Assembly: GCF_003669015.1 (NCBI RefSeq)
Contig: NZ_CP033069.1
Span: forward strand, 2,242,501 to 2,306,500
Source: Acidovorax sp. 1608163
GTDB lineage: Bacteria > Pseudomonadota > Gammaproteobacteria > Burkholderiales > Burkholderiaceae_C
Direction of reading: 5' to 3'
DNA: 64,000 nt
Shown: positions 32,601-38,159 of the stretch, one piece after another
Layout: every line of letters begins with the position of its first letter
Numbering within the stretch: the stretch's first letter is position 1
Translations under genes and position numbers: made by a program
The notes under the pieces: generated by a model
Databases searched by the model: none
What the model saw: the letters and a program-made list of their open reading frames with translations, nothing else
What the model was told of the DNA's origin: nothing

Positions 32601-34380
32601 CACGGACAGCACGGGTGGACCATTCAAGGGGGGAACCACTCTCTATACTTACGATGACTTGCATCGCCTGGACATGCAGATGGTGGGTGGTCCAGATCAG
32701 GTTTATCGGTATTACTACGACGGAGCTGGTCGCACGGTAGCGACCCAATCAGTCCTGTATGCGCGTGAGGGCAACTTCAACGAATACCGTTACAACCAGT
32801 TTGATGCAACCGGCCATCTTCAAAACTCCAAGATGGTCAGCCGTGATCCGAACAATCGCACGGTCCGGAGTTACTCTAGCGTTGCATACCACAACACGGG
32901 TAGCACTACTGGATTGGGCTACGACGCAGCAGGCAATTTGCTGGGCTATCGCCAGGTGGGGGACGACGGCAAGGGATCGGTTACCACCTACACCTACAAG
33001 CGCGTCAACGGTGGATACGTCCAAGACACTGCGACGACTCTCAAGGATGGTCAGCGGCCTGAGGAAGCAGCCAAGACCCAGACCTGGTACGACGCCAACG
33101 GCTTCATCAGCAATATCGTGCAGCCCAGTGCGAGTGACAGCGCGACCCAAGTCGATTACTCCAAGCGTTTCAACCGTGCATTTGTCAACGATACACAAGG
33201 TAACGTCCTGTACGTCAATCAAGGCGCATCGCAGACAAGCCGTATTGAAAACAAGGCTGGGGGCTACATTGGTGGTTGGGTAGGCGACAGCTTGAATCCA
33301 GGCAACATCCAGCGCCAGATGGTGGTCGGTGGAGAGGTGTTGGCGCGCTATGGTAGCGCCCCCGATAGCGAAAAACCCCTGACGGCCAACAATGCAGCGC
33401 CCAACTATGTAAACACGGCGGAGTTCTACGTGGGGGCATCGCCGATGCCGATTAAGGGCGGCAGTACCAGCCCAGTCTCCTATACCGTCGTGGGCGGAGA
33501 AAGCCTCAAAGACATTGCCCGTAGCGTGTTGGGCGATGCTGGTCTGTGGTGGCGCATTGCAGAAGCCAATTCACTGGCAGTGTCTGCAGATGCGCCCCTG
33601 ATCGCGGGACAGACACTGACGGTACCCAAGGTGCCGTTGAGCGCCAACAGCGCAGACACACTGCGGCCGTATGAGCCGGGCAAAGTCATTGGCAGCCAAG
33701 ATCCTGTATTGCCCGAGCCTGCAGCAGCGGGGGGTAAAAAGGGATGTGGAGGGATTGGCAAGGTTTTGATGGCCGTTGTGGCTGTCGTGGTCGCTGTCTA
33801 TGCGCCGTATCTGCTTCAAAACATCTTACCCAACATGATCGGGGCGAGCGGTGTTACGGCAGCGGGTGCAGCAGTTGGTGCAGCCGCAGGCTCTGCTGCC
33901 AGTCAGTTGGTTGGAATTGCGATCGGGGAGCAAGACAGCTTTAGCTGGAAGGCCGTGGGATTGGCGGCCCTGAGCGGGGGCATCAGTGCTGGCCTGGCAG
34001 GCACCGAGTTGCTAGGGGGTACGAATTTGGGCACCACCATCGCCCGAGCCGCCACGGCTAATGCACTCACCCAAGGGATTGGCGTGATGACCGGGCTGCA
34101 AAAGAGCTTTGACTGGAAGGGTGTAGCCGGCGCTGCCGTAGGCGCTGGGGTGGGTTGGGGGTTGAATGAAGCGCTGGGAGTGACAGTGGATGGCAAGACA
34201 AATGTCAACGCCAATGCGTCGAACCAGGCGTTCTTTGGTATGGGGGCCGCGGGAGCGGTGCTGCGTGGCACGTTGTCGGGGCTGGGGCGGGGACGGCTGC
34301 CGCTATTGCAAGAGGTGGCAAGGTGGCGATCCAGCAAGTCGCGGCGGATGCGTTTGGCAACGCTTTGGGCAGCAGCCTAG
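20677..34380 (+). CDS. Giant YD-repeat (Rhs-type) polymorphic toxin, main frame
   Basis: About 4567 residues from the ATG at 20677 (AGG at suitable spacing; a GTG three codons earlier is the alternative). The N-terminus has no signal peptide and leads into the FVNIATGNLVLSDSDD segment. YD repeats of the form YxYDxxGxL fill about residues 130-2690 and 3500-4200. Between them residues 2690-3490 (DNA 28740-31140) form an AT-rich block without YD repeats. It contains two DUF5648-like units (RSPIYRLYNRYSAAHFLSTD and VPLYRYYLVYQGLDHHITTA) and two related beta-sandwich-like units. A LysM domain follows at 33478-33630 and a hydrophobic Gly/Ala pre-toxin region at 33750-34250. Near 34290 the frame appears to shift: the next frame continues the family sequence to the toxin tip at 35834, and the native tail in this frame is unlike the family. 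Such proteins form shells enclosing a C-terminal toxin. Confidence 0.93.
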   Translation: MVAIVSGNSLGLSTSSLSTLAQRGIFGNAAQGRNGEQTFVNIATGNLVLSDSDDRLMAHGGGFEAVRTYNSQGLLNDDNGDNWSAGVYRQQLTLSGTVNTAGSTVTRIARDGAVSVYEWNAAASAYVSKDGAGAYDQIKAQGSGFIWADGASQAQETYDAATGQLRSSKDSSGNVTTYAYHPSGNLASVTTASGETTYYDYSGNNLTQVRSVTSDGKTTTRVRYTYDTSNRLSTVQVDLSPADNVVSDAKVYTTTYTYDGTSKRIASITQSDGTSLSFTYVQAGGQYRVATVRDALNQTTTFAYDLATRTTTVTDPLGLKTTYVYDAAGQLTSVNSPSVKGVVLTTSYLYNANGDVIQVTDAEGKSVSMEYDASGNQVLQRDAVGNTVRRTFSSSNRLLTETTYTVADPDGAGSGVPQGPTTARYVYDTANPNLMRFSISAEGRVTEYRYNAYGERTVALQFAQNSFYPVSALAPDETPTLDAMTTWSGQQDLTTLSRVDYQYDARGQLTESAAAQKTTSTGVTDTTGQIVRQTYIYSQTGQLLSTIQQTSSGNAITTYTYDGMGRLLSTTNALGQTTVNTYDDAGNRTTIVAANGLRTIQTYNKAGQLISVQQATATVADLGKTQYFYDADGQLRMTQGPTGERNWTLLDEAGRKVADIDPTGTLTEYVYNKQGLLTRTIRYAAAVNTATLVNASGQPSNPTLDSIRPATNAADRSEWRAYDDSGRLLKTVDALGSVAEYTYDGKSQLLSIRQYANRVAVASLGNTPTAASIAPAANNATDRLTRNFYDADGLLQGSLDAEGYLTEHRYTSAGLRYITVRYSTGVATASLGGTTLASLRPATTDKDVVTVKIFDGTGQVQAEIDAEGYVTTFKYSAAGLLIESKRFATKLSQSAINLAQSQPVSISQLVLPASSSQDQTTLTSYDALNRIAASTDYLGTRTEYSYDEVGNLIKTTRAAGTTEASSLAKKYDAQGRLVAELSATGYALITASMTTAQINDVWAKYGNTHAYDLSGRRTSTTNAVGNKTLFFYDRDGRLSHTINALGEVTETQYNNFGQVSATIAYSKRIALTSLTGANAGGLVNATLTSLLTAARTPASDKVTSYTYDVVGNLVQTTDALGFQRNYVYSTFRQETQRTEAISSTSSTTTLTGYDRRGLLVNQTRDSTGLAATFSYQYDAFGNQIGWVDAKGFTRQKTFDRLGREVRSLNAQSAATETTYDAFNRVIRQYDAVGNTTTYVYDAATNSVTISSDDGILLKKTFNRLGDTISITDARGSVTSYTYNADGQETGSAVEVWHFDTNGVEIVRTANAYDGAGRLIESTNPNGVRTKVTYDAANRVLTRSVDSAGLNLTTTYAYDALGRQISITSPEGSVIELKYDAQGQLIEQIVDAKGLALSTRYTYDGLGQTLQVTSPQGTVTRYTYDTAGRRISEQIDPDGLNLTRSYVYDKNNNVVRSTDANGNVSFYFYDQENRQILSIDGAGSIKEIAYDLIGRVSKTTQYRQVFTDANLLQQYASGGAVFGPSGWESQVRSKIVASANDQIEYRTYDANNHLQSIVTGLGEVTLFVRDGNGNVLEQRRFYNSIQVGGAGGWMPGTLPQPVRDELFDQWTRSAYDSLGRVAATINSVGAATKLSYDAAGNLTQRVSYAKPVKISSYPTDASFIAELAAQDGAAENIVTKNIYDAANRLTWTADGTRAVTHLRYDRDGHVVKKVRFATAISTSSTPQSATQSTNDQITDYVYDKAGRLTYTVEANGATTRNIYDRNGNLKQRVEYATAITPPIFKPGAVFGPSDPSNYYESSIGSYIKTSPSDRTSTWAYDKGNRQVLEVDATGGVRQTFYGKLQSTKSSGALAGANAVTVVAYANAVSLTGLAAADITVDAILARLQTNADLDRATIQVLDGANRVATTVDAAGYAISNDYDGTGQLIHTVQYGQAGGAASALDRHAFYVYDGAARLTERTDALGHKESYTYDALGNKTSFTNPLGAVWTYAYDQAGRMVREISPMVEVVNQSQGGLGATAASSYSQTQISRIVTELKYDTLGNLISRIEASGLPEQRTTEYRYDLAGRQIRTIFPAVGVYAPESKEALLANGQSGAASRSESQPQSLYSETLYDTLGNAIAGRDVSGNWSYKAYDRLGRVSYEIDAVGYVTSYTRNRWGDAEGLVRYAEPSTLTLSNPSTGFKASDIATHMSAKSHVADRDLIMSYDKMGRLLQTQEPLVFNYDSQTGEQSTGRKTTTNSYNAFGDLIAVSSIQGSSRWAFTSHEYNKLGQRIATVDPAGYLTTMSYDMAGNLLKKVEFAQAQGVARPEADTAKGDRVTEYQWDNLNRKTAEIKKGVLYSEVDGTAAAVKDSRGDLTTSYKYDAVGNLLLTTDAAGGKTYSYYDALGRVTSVIAPQIAGQGGAWTEFKRDAYGNALLTIERASGVSVLPDGWAIKLGLGASRYTATRFDASGKAIQVMDAMNNSRFFSYDAAGRLAKEWQTVTVKNANGSSGQETLWTAYAYDNLGRQISQTKPVQRSMDTSVQLAGKTSFVYNAFGELREKSVTESAASTPDANATLIHKETYEYDNAGRVWRTNAGDGVYKVLAYNVEGQQTSQILATGATGLQTYASTQATLAAQAGSPALFSRSDMRYDKLGRLTQTLEPERVNEKAMSVTTRQNMLYGVITKSSVVDGKLNRGLNQVDLVWRSLEDLGSGDVRITLVYDTAKYTTEENRDDQFIGEHPASYGLKRSVIASAEEAKTGYVFKWDDTFANQYYGIGKIQRIQVEKMDVFGKWASLYDVAPSEQVTALNWSQATSPGYIWSEAADGRSPIYRLYNRYSAAHFLSTDVTERDRLLNQGNGWLDEGTAGYVNSTQSAGLVPLYRLQLVGSDVTIYTANITEAQKLQAGNSTLAPGKWVYKRIDGYVVDPATTKVPEGAVKFWGLQRNTSSTVVGSILYTTSQSDVNALLGLTPVPVGQTNTKPMQLYSAALGLSIEVSYPQNLVSKTYLSFRRYGSNGEWTTPAAEKFQQAFGSAHRFDLSKLGLDPGGYEYRITNVEDGSSATREVGNGTFTIYGTGSPDTDSYAPIPSGVSQGSAVIDTQPYRVLQWAKPTADWTVKFRYKTSGSTAAWTERAVGTGVFAYGDGRTSGLGAGMQGVALNFGAGAFDYEVIFENAKTGEKLRSTGNVLQPTDLALVNTTPAIVKTQNNVINNGIVGYVWTTPAPGRVPLYRYYLVYQGLDHHITTADPTVIAEMEGMIASGAVVRDGIVGYVETTQTANNGRLYQYIYGGKNIFRLTANFADIGSAVILKEKPAANMVWSDRWYQNAYQLDGYISYVPIEGTVPLYAIYDGNSKGNLTIGDYLTSASEYEVTQYDMLRAGTAATANVPGVALSKAMIDGQTLNVLQWSTPAVGARVKVSVTPAMPDGNTTPFIFKQGDGRSQFAKSAALQGFSLETLRPGETYKVQIEIEYPGASSQKPYTARTDVTITIPLSGAGSALIQKDTTAPFTPQIRVFAAPAINLTNRAVTNREYDRWGNLTMVDDPRTQTDGLRYKTTYEYNANNQLISQSKPLNFNNVNPATTRYYYDQLGRQIGVRDGVGTGAGETGNLNVQVYDAAGNVVEERHADGGRISYVYNMFGDKISSKQLVNSSREVVTNYQYDQLSRLVNASLEKAQTRWSVVSLDKDVSRGALDTSQALDKQHLQNGAELTYESYTLLEQNEYDEAGRKVRVINGNGEATRYQYDKSGNVITSGQEVPSSTGPATLAYTVQYRYDSAGRKIAQQDANGATSAQTWSYNTTGQLTGRTDGAVTYSYSFTNAGKLLQTRASNGQSLDYQYDGAGQLIRIQDNYLGQTSTYTYDLAGNRITERVTQKTTLTNGEVANVVYQDNKLFYDGQNRLYAAFDGRADVRIKYDRSGNRSSVETRVLTQVADKNQPTGMKETLNESIVSYTYDSMNRQLSSRSVSKTGDTLEWHTYRYDLAGNRVEEQSAVKNTDSTGGPFKGGTTLYTYDDLHRLDMQMVGGPDQVYRYYYDGAGRTVATQSVLYAREGNFNEYRYNQFDATGHLQNSKMVSRDPNNRTVRSYSSVAYHNTGSTTGLGYDAAGNLLGYRQVGDDGKGSVTTYTYKRVNGGYVQDTATTLKDGQRPEEAAKTQTWYDANGFISNIVQPSASDSATQVDYSKRFNRAFVNDTQGNVLYVNQGASQTSRIENKAGGYIGGWVGDSLNPGNIQRQMVVGGEVLARYGSAPDSEKPLTANNAAPNYVNTAEFYVGASPMPIKGGSTSPVSYTVVGGESLKDIARSVLGDAGLWWRIAEANSLAVSADAPLIAGQTLTVPKVPLSANSADTLRPYEPGKVIGSQDPVLPEPAAAGGKKGCGGIGKVLMAVVAVVVAVYAPYLLQNILPNMIGASGVTAAGAAVGAAAGSAASQLVGIAIGEQDSFSWKAVGLAALSGGISAGLAGTELLGGTNLGTTIARAATANALTQGIGVMTGLQKSFDWKGVAGAAVGAGVGWGLNEALGVTVDGKTNVNANASNQAFFGMGAAGAVLRGTLSGLGRGRLPLLQEVARWRSSKSRRMRLATLWAAA
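28740..31140 (+). other. AT-rich insert within the Rhs coding sequence
   Basis: In-frame block visibly poorer in GC than the flanking YD-repeat DNA, with different codon choice. It encodes DUF5648-like and beta-sandwich-like units in duplicate (compare QPYRVLQWAKP near 29920 with QTLNVLQWSTP near 30820). Flanking YD repeats resume normally, which points to acquisition by insertion into a pre-existing rhs gene. Confidence 0.65.
33478..33630 (+). other. LysM domain in the Rhs protein
   Basis: SYTVVGGESLKDIARSVLGD, then LWWRIAEANSL and IAGQTLTVPKV, form a standard LysM peptidoglycan- or chitin-binding module placed after the YD repeats and before the pre-toxin region. Confidence 0.85.
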
Positions 34381-35834
34381 CCGATGCGATAAGGCCTCAG
34401 AGTAAGGAGACGGAGAGTCCCAGAGCTCGTGAGACTCAAGCACGGAACGTACAGGCAGAAAACGCGTTGCTCTACGGTTTAGATTCAGATGACGGCGGTA
34501 TGGGCTTGCGGCTCGGTGGCGGTTCAGGTTTGAGCTATGGCAGCTTGCGTGCCGGCGGCTTGTCGGTGCAGGAAGACTCCTATGGAGATGATGGGTTGAG
34601 TGATTTGCCCGCGTTTGACCTCTTCGAATCTGGACCGATCGTGGCAGGTCCTGGTGGGGCTCCTTCTCAACTCATCAAGGTTGGTGCCTCGGCTGAGTGG
34701 CGACGTTATCAGGAATCCGTCTACAGCGCGCTGGACGATCTCAATGCCGCCGTCAGCATGGGTGGCCAAGACCCAGCCAGACTGGCCGAATTGCGCGGTA
34801 GCTTGGACGCACTCAACAGCCTCCGTATTGATATGCAGACTGATCCTTCAGTGATGCGAGAAATATTAGACCGCAGCCTGACTTTTACGAACAATCCACG
34901 CGACAGTCAACGTGATCTGGAAAGGGTGGCAATGCTGGGCGCCTTCGGCGATACCAACACCGTACAACGCATTGCAGTTGCTACGGCCAACGCAGGCGGT
35001 GTGGGTCGCGCGTCAGCGCAGGGGATTGCAGACAATCTGAATGAGCTTGGGTTGTTTACCAATGCGCAGGTCAACGCTATGAGGGGCGATGCGGGTGTTC
35101 TTGCTAGTGCACCCGGCGTATATCTAAATACTTTGTTGGATATGCGAAGCCACGTGGATAGCACCATGCTGTATATCGCCAGCATGAGCGGCGAGCAGAT
35201 GGCGCAACTGGGCAGCTACACCGAAAAGGTGATGGACCAGGGCGGTATGACCCGCTACCAAGACAACGAGAAGTTAGCCGGAATGTTCTCCAGCATGCAG
35301 GCGACAGGCGCTGGCATAGCGCGGGTGGGCGAAGGTTTGTCGGTGGTAGGCATGGGCCTACGCAATTTCGCTTCGAGCCTCGGGCAGTCCATCGGTAACA
35401 TGAACCCAGACATCCTGGTCAACAGCACCGTTGGGCGCATGTTGAGTTGGACTATTGGGCCGATGTATGTAGTCCCGAGGGGATACAGTGTTGCATACGA
35501 AATGAAGCTGAATCCGCAGGATTATGGAAAGAGCGCAGCAACTCATAACAAACGAGCTGCAGAAAGTTTGAGAGCGAGTTTGGCTCAGGATCCGGAGCAG
35601 GCAGCCATGATGGAGGCGCTAGGAGTTAAACTTGGTACAAAGTCGACGCCACAGGGTTGGACATGGGAGCATGCATCATCATCTGCGGCCGCCGGTCAAA
35701 CTGGAGTCATGAGACTCGTTCCACGCAATCAGCACACGCCGGGTTCGGATTGGTGGAGAGTTATCCATCCTGATCCCGGTGCAGCTGGGGGATATGCTGA
35801 ATGGGCTAGGCCAGCTGGTGCGCCAAAAAGGTAA
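34323..35834 (+). CDS. Rhs C-terminal part with nuclease-like toxin tip, separated by apparent frameshift
   Basis: This frame continues the Rhs protein: read back from the GTG at 34323 it gives GTAAAIARGGK followed by VAIQQVAADAFGNALGSSLA, the usual pre-toxin sequence, so one base missing from the G runs at 34278-34292 would join it to the preceding gene. The first 300 residues are helical linker. The tip (35645-35834) reads TPQGWTWEHA, then GVMRLVPRNQHTPG and HPDPGAAGGYAEWA, resembling WHH/HNH endonuclease VII-fold toxins, with Glu in place of the first of the paired histidines. Whether it is ever made as a separate protein from an internal start is unknown. The next gene encodes its probable immunity protein. 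Confidence 0.8.
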   Translation: MAIQQVAADAFGNALGSSLADAIRPQSKETESPRARETQARNVQAENALLYGLDSDDGGMGLRLGGGSGLSYGSLRAGGLSVQEDSYGDDGLSDLPAFDLFESGPIVAGPGGAPSQLIKVGASAEWRRYQESVYSALDDLNAAVSMGGQDPARLAELRGSLDALNSLRIDMQTDPSVMREILDRSLTFTNNPRDSQRDLERVAMLGAFGDTNTVQRIAVATANAGGVGRASAQGIADNLNELGLFTNAQVNAMRGDAGVLASAPGVYLNTLLDMRSHVDSTMLYIASMSGEQMAQLGSYTEKVMDQGGMTRYQDNEKLAGMFSSMQATGAGIARVGEGLSVVGMGLRNFASSLGQSIGNMNPDILVNSTVGRMLSWTIGPMYVVPRGYSVAYEMKLNPQDYGKSAATHNKRAAESLRASLAQDPEQAAMMEALGVKLGTKSTPQGWTWEHASSSAAAGQTGVMRLVPRNQHTPGSDWWRVIHPDPGAAGGYAEWARPAGAPKR

Positions 35835-35836
35835 AG

Positions 35837-36175
35837 ATGATGACTGCAAATCGTTACAACTCAAATCCATTTCTAAGACTGCTCGACTGCTTTGTTCTCG
35901 ACGCTATCAATATGCTTGATAATAATCAGCTTGAGATATTAAATCGACTTGAACCAGGACTATCAAAGACCTACGATATGCAGGGCACTTGGCGAGAAAT
36001 TGTGGCTGCGCAAATGAATTTCGCTGACACCGTACCCGCTCGAATTCGTGAGTTCTGGGAGGGTTATAAAGGCGCTGCTCAACAACAAGGCGTGCCTGCA
36101 GATCCAGACGAATTTGTAGTGAGTTTTGTTGATCAAAACTTTGCTGACATGGTCGCGGACCGTAGCAATAACTAG
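35837..36175 (+). CDS. Probable immunity protein of the Rhs toxin
   Basis: A 112-residue acidic, cytoplasmic protein (ATG at 35837 or 35840, preceded by AAAGG). It starts 2 bases after the toxin stop codon, the standard place for a cognate immunity gene. The composition is AT-richer than the rhs core, as is usual for swapped toxin/immunity cassettes. Visible features are helices rich in Asp/Asn and the DEFVVSFVDQNFADMV end. I recall similar proteins after toxins with a WEH motif but cannot name a family. Confidence 0.72.
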   Translation: MMTANRYNSNPFLRLLDCFVLDAINMLDNNQLEILNRLEPGLSKTYDMQGTWREIVAAQMNFADTVPARIREFWEGYKGAAQQQGVPADPDEFVVSFVDQNFADMVADRSNN

Positions 36176-36177
36176 TC

Positions 36178-36714
36178 CGTCCTGAACAATTCCGTTCTCA
36201 GCAGCAGACAGTTCGGCGGTCAGCGGGTGCAGCGACAAGGGCTGCGATGACCACCCGCATCGACAGCCCGAATCGGGCGCAATAAAGCCGCAGCGCGGCC
36301 AGGATCAGGCCCAGGTTGTGCCCAGCCCCGCGCATCACCGCGTGCAGCGCATCGCCCCGCGCGCCCTTGAGCGGGTTGCGCCCCAACCGCCCGTCCATCT
36401 TCATGTGCCCGATAGCCGGCTCAATGGCGCTTCTTCGCTTGATCATGGCCTTTAGGGTCTTGGTGATGCCCCGCTTTTGCCCTGACATCAGAATGCGCAC
36501 GCCCTCAACCTTCACGCCACGGTAGCCCTTGTCCACGATGGCCGTGGCCGGCGGCTTGTCCGTGCCGGTGAGGATGCCCACTTGCTCCAGTGTCTCGGCC
36601 AGCGTGTGGCCGTCATACGGATTGCCCGGCATGCTCCTCATGCCCACCACCAGGCCTTCCCTGAGAGTAGTGGCGATGCTGATCCTGATCTTCACGCCAA
36701 ACTCATACGGTGTA
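36178..36714 (-). pseudogene. IS5-family transposase, N-terminally truncated
   Basis: The C-terminal half of a DDE transposase: TPYEFGVKIRISIATTLREG, GNPYDGHTLAETLEQVG, the VDKGYRGVKVEG motif, and the glutamate-containing KRRSAIEPAIGHMKMDGRLGRN helix. The N-terminal half with the first aspartates is missing. Homology ends abruptly near 36714, where another transposase relic begins. The left edge lies within a few bases of the immunity gene stop. Confidence 0.85.
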
Positions 36715-36845
36715 CCACAACCGCCCGGTGAACATTGCCTCGTTGTCGGTGCGCACCGCGTCGGGCGCGCCATGTTCAGCGCAATTCACAGCATACAAGA
36801 CCGCCTGCACCCACACCTGCGGCCTTGGCAGGCAAAAGCACACAG
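36715..36845 (-). pseudogene. Fragment of a DDE integrase-core transposase
   Basis: About 40 residues survive, including APDAVRTDNEAMFTGRLW, which matches the second-aspartate segment of IS3/IS481-like integrase cores. It is joined directly to the IS5 relic and lies just before the stop codon of the flagellar-side TPR gene. No inverted repeats could be assigned. Confidence 0.55.
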
Positions 36846-36850
36846 CTTGC

Positions 36851-38092
36851 CTACTGAGGCTGCTGTGCTTTCGCTGCCATGGACTCCAGAACGCCTTCCC
36901 ACAAGCTGCCGGTGCCCACGGGGGCTGGCTGGCTGCCCAGCAGCTTGCGGGCCAGGGCTTCGAAACGCTCTGGAGTGGAGGCCTCACCTTGTAAAAGTGC
37001 TTGCGCAAAACGGGCGGTCAAGCTGGCTGGGTCTAGCCGCAGGGCCAGCTTGGCGTGCTCTTGTGCTTGTGCGGTTTGTTGCTGCAGTGCGAGCACCACG
37101 GCCAGGCCCCCGTGGCTGTCTGCAAAGTTGCGGTCTAGCGCCAGAGCGGTCTCAAAGGTGGATTGCGCTGCAGGCAGTTGATGCTGCACCAGCTGGGCCC
37201 AACCCAGGCCATGCCATGTGCCGATGTGACCTGGCATGGCTTTGATGGCGTTATCAAAATGCTGGCAGGCCGTGGCGGGGTCACCCGCCAGCAAATCCGC
37301 AAAGGCCAGTGCAGACCATGCACGGCCATCTCCTGGTTGCAACCGCAATGCTTCTACGGCCAAGGCTTGTGCTTTGGGTGCATTGCGCTCCCCAAGGGCC
37401 AGGGATGCCAGTGTGACGAGGGCCTCCAGGGGCTTGTCGCCTTCCTGAGCATGCTCCAGTGCTTGCGTTGCCCATTGCTGTGCGAGGCCAAACTGTTCAT
37501 GGTCTAGCGCAGCGAGGCTTGCCACACCTGCCATGGCGGGGTGCAGTTGCTGGGCTTGGGCAAGCTGGTGTGCCCATTGCACGGCATGCTCCAAATCTCC
37601 CGCATAGTGGAGTGCACGCAGCCAGAGTTTGCCCAACGAGAGGAAGGCTGTGCTTTGAAGCAGCTCGGGGTCTTGCTGCAAGGCTTCCAAATCCATGCGG
37701 TGTTCCAGCAGCGCAGTGCAGTCTGGGTACCGCCCTTGCTGGAATGCAATGAACGCTGTGTTGTGCAGCAGCGTGTCGGCCAACGCGGCGGGAGGATTCG
37801 GGATGGTTTGCAGGCGTTGTAGCACCTGTAAGGCGGGATCGTAAGCCCCTTGGGCCAACCAAAAATCGCACTCGCGCAGAGCCCACGGCAACGAGTTGGA
37901 CTCCAAGGCCAAGGCGTGCCGCAGATGGAACTGCGCCCTCTCCCACTGCTGGCACTGCAGCGCGGTGGCAAAAGCCTCTTGTAGTAGCGATGGGTTGTTA
38001 GGGTCGTCGCGCAGGTAGGTTTCGAGGCGGTCCAGGCGAGCCTGGGTGCTGGCCATAGCGTTGGCAACCGCAGTTTCAAAGTTTGGATTCAT
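36851..38092 (-). CDS. TPR-repeat protein at the end of the flagellar operon
   Basis: A 413-residue soluble protein built almost wholly of tetratricopeptide-like repeats, for example WERAQFHLRHALALESN, GRAWSALAFADLLAGDPATACQHFDNAIKAMPGHIGTWHGLGWAQLVQHQLPAAQSTFETALALDRNF. No signal peptide or enzymatic domain. It follows the sigma factor gene by 67 bases on the same strand and is the last gene before the transposase relics. A role in substrate or chaperone handling for the flagellar export system is possible but inferred only from position. Confidence 0.8.
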   Translation of the reverse strand: MNPNFETAVANAMASTQARLDRLETYLRDDPNNPSLLQEAFATALQCQQWERAQFHLRHALALESNSLPWALRECDFWLAQGAYDPALQVLQRLQTIPNPPAALADTLLHNTAFIAFQQGRYPDCTALLEHRMDLEALQQDPELLQSTAFLSLGKLWLRALHYAGDLEHAVQWAHQLAQAQQLHPAMAGVASLAALDHEQFGLAQQWATQALEHAQEGDKPLEALVTLASLALGERNAPKAQALAVEALRLQPGDGRAWSALAFADLLAGDPATACQHFDNAIKAMPGHIGTWHGLGWAQLVQHQLPAAQSTFETALALDRNFADSHGGLAVVLALQQQTAQAQEHAKLALRLDPASLTARFAQALLQGEASTPERFEALARKLLGSQPAPVGTGSLWEGVLESMAAKAQQPQ

Positions 38093-38159
38093 GGTGTGTT
38101 GTCACTGGCAGGGCCAGGCAAAGTTGGGCGCGGTGAGGGTGTGGCGGACAGGGGATGCG

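Noticed and set aside
20677..34380. CRISPR array or tandem DNA repeat
   Set aside because: The periodic GGC/TACGAC words are the codons of degenerate YD peptide repeats, not exact DNA repeats with spacers.
20677..35834. Type VI-associated Rhs protein
   Set aside because: No PAAR, VgrG, EagR or DUF4123 gene or domain is present; the N-terminus is of another type.
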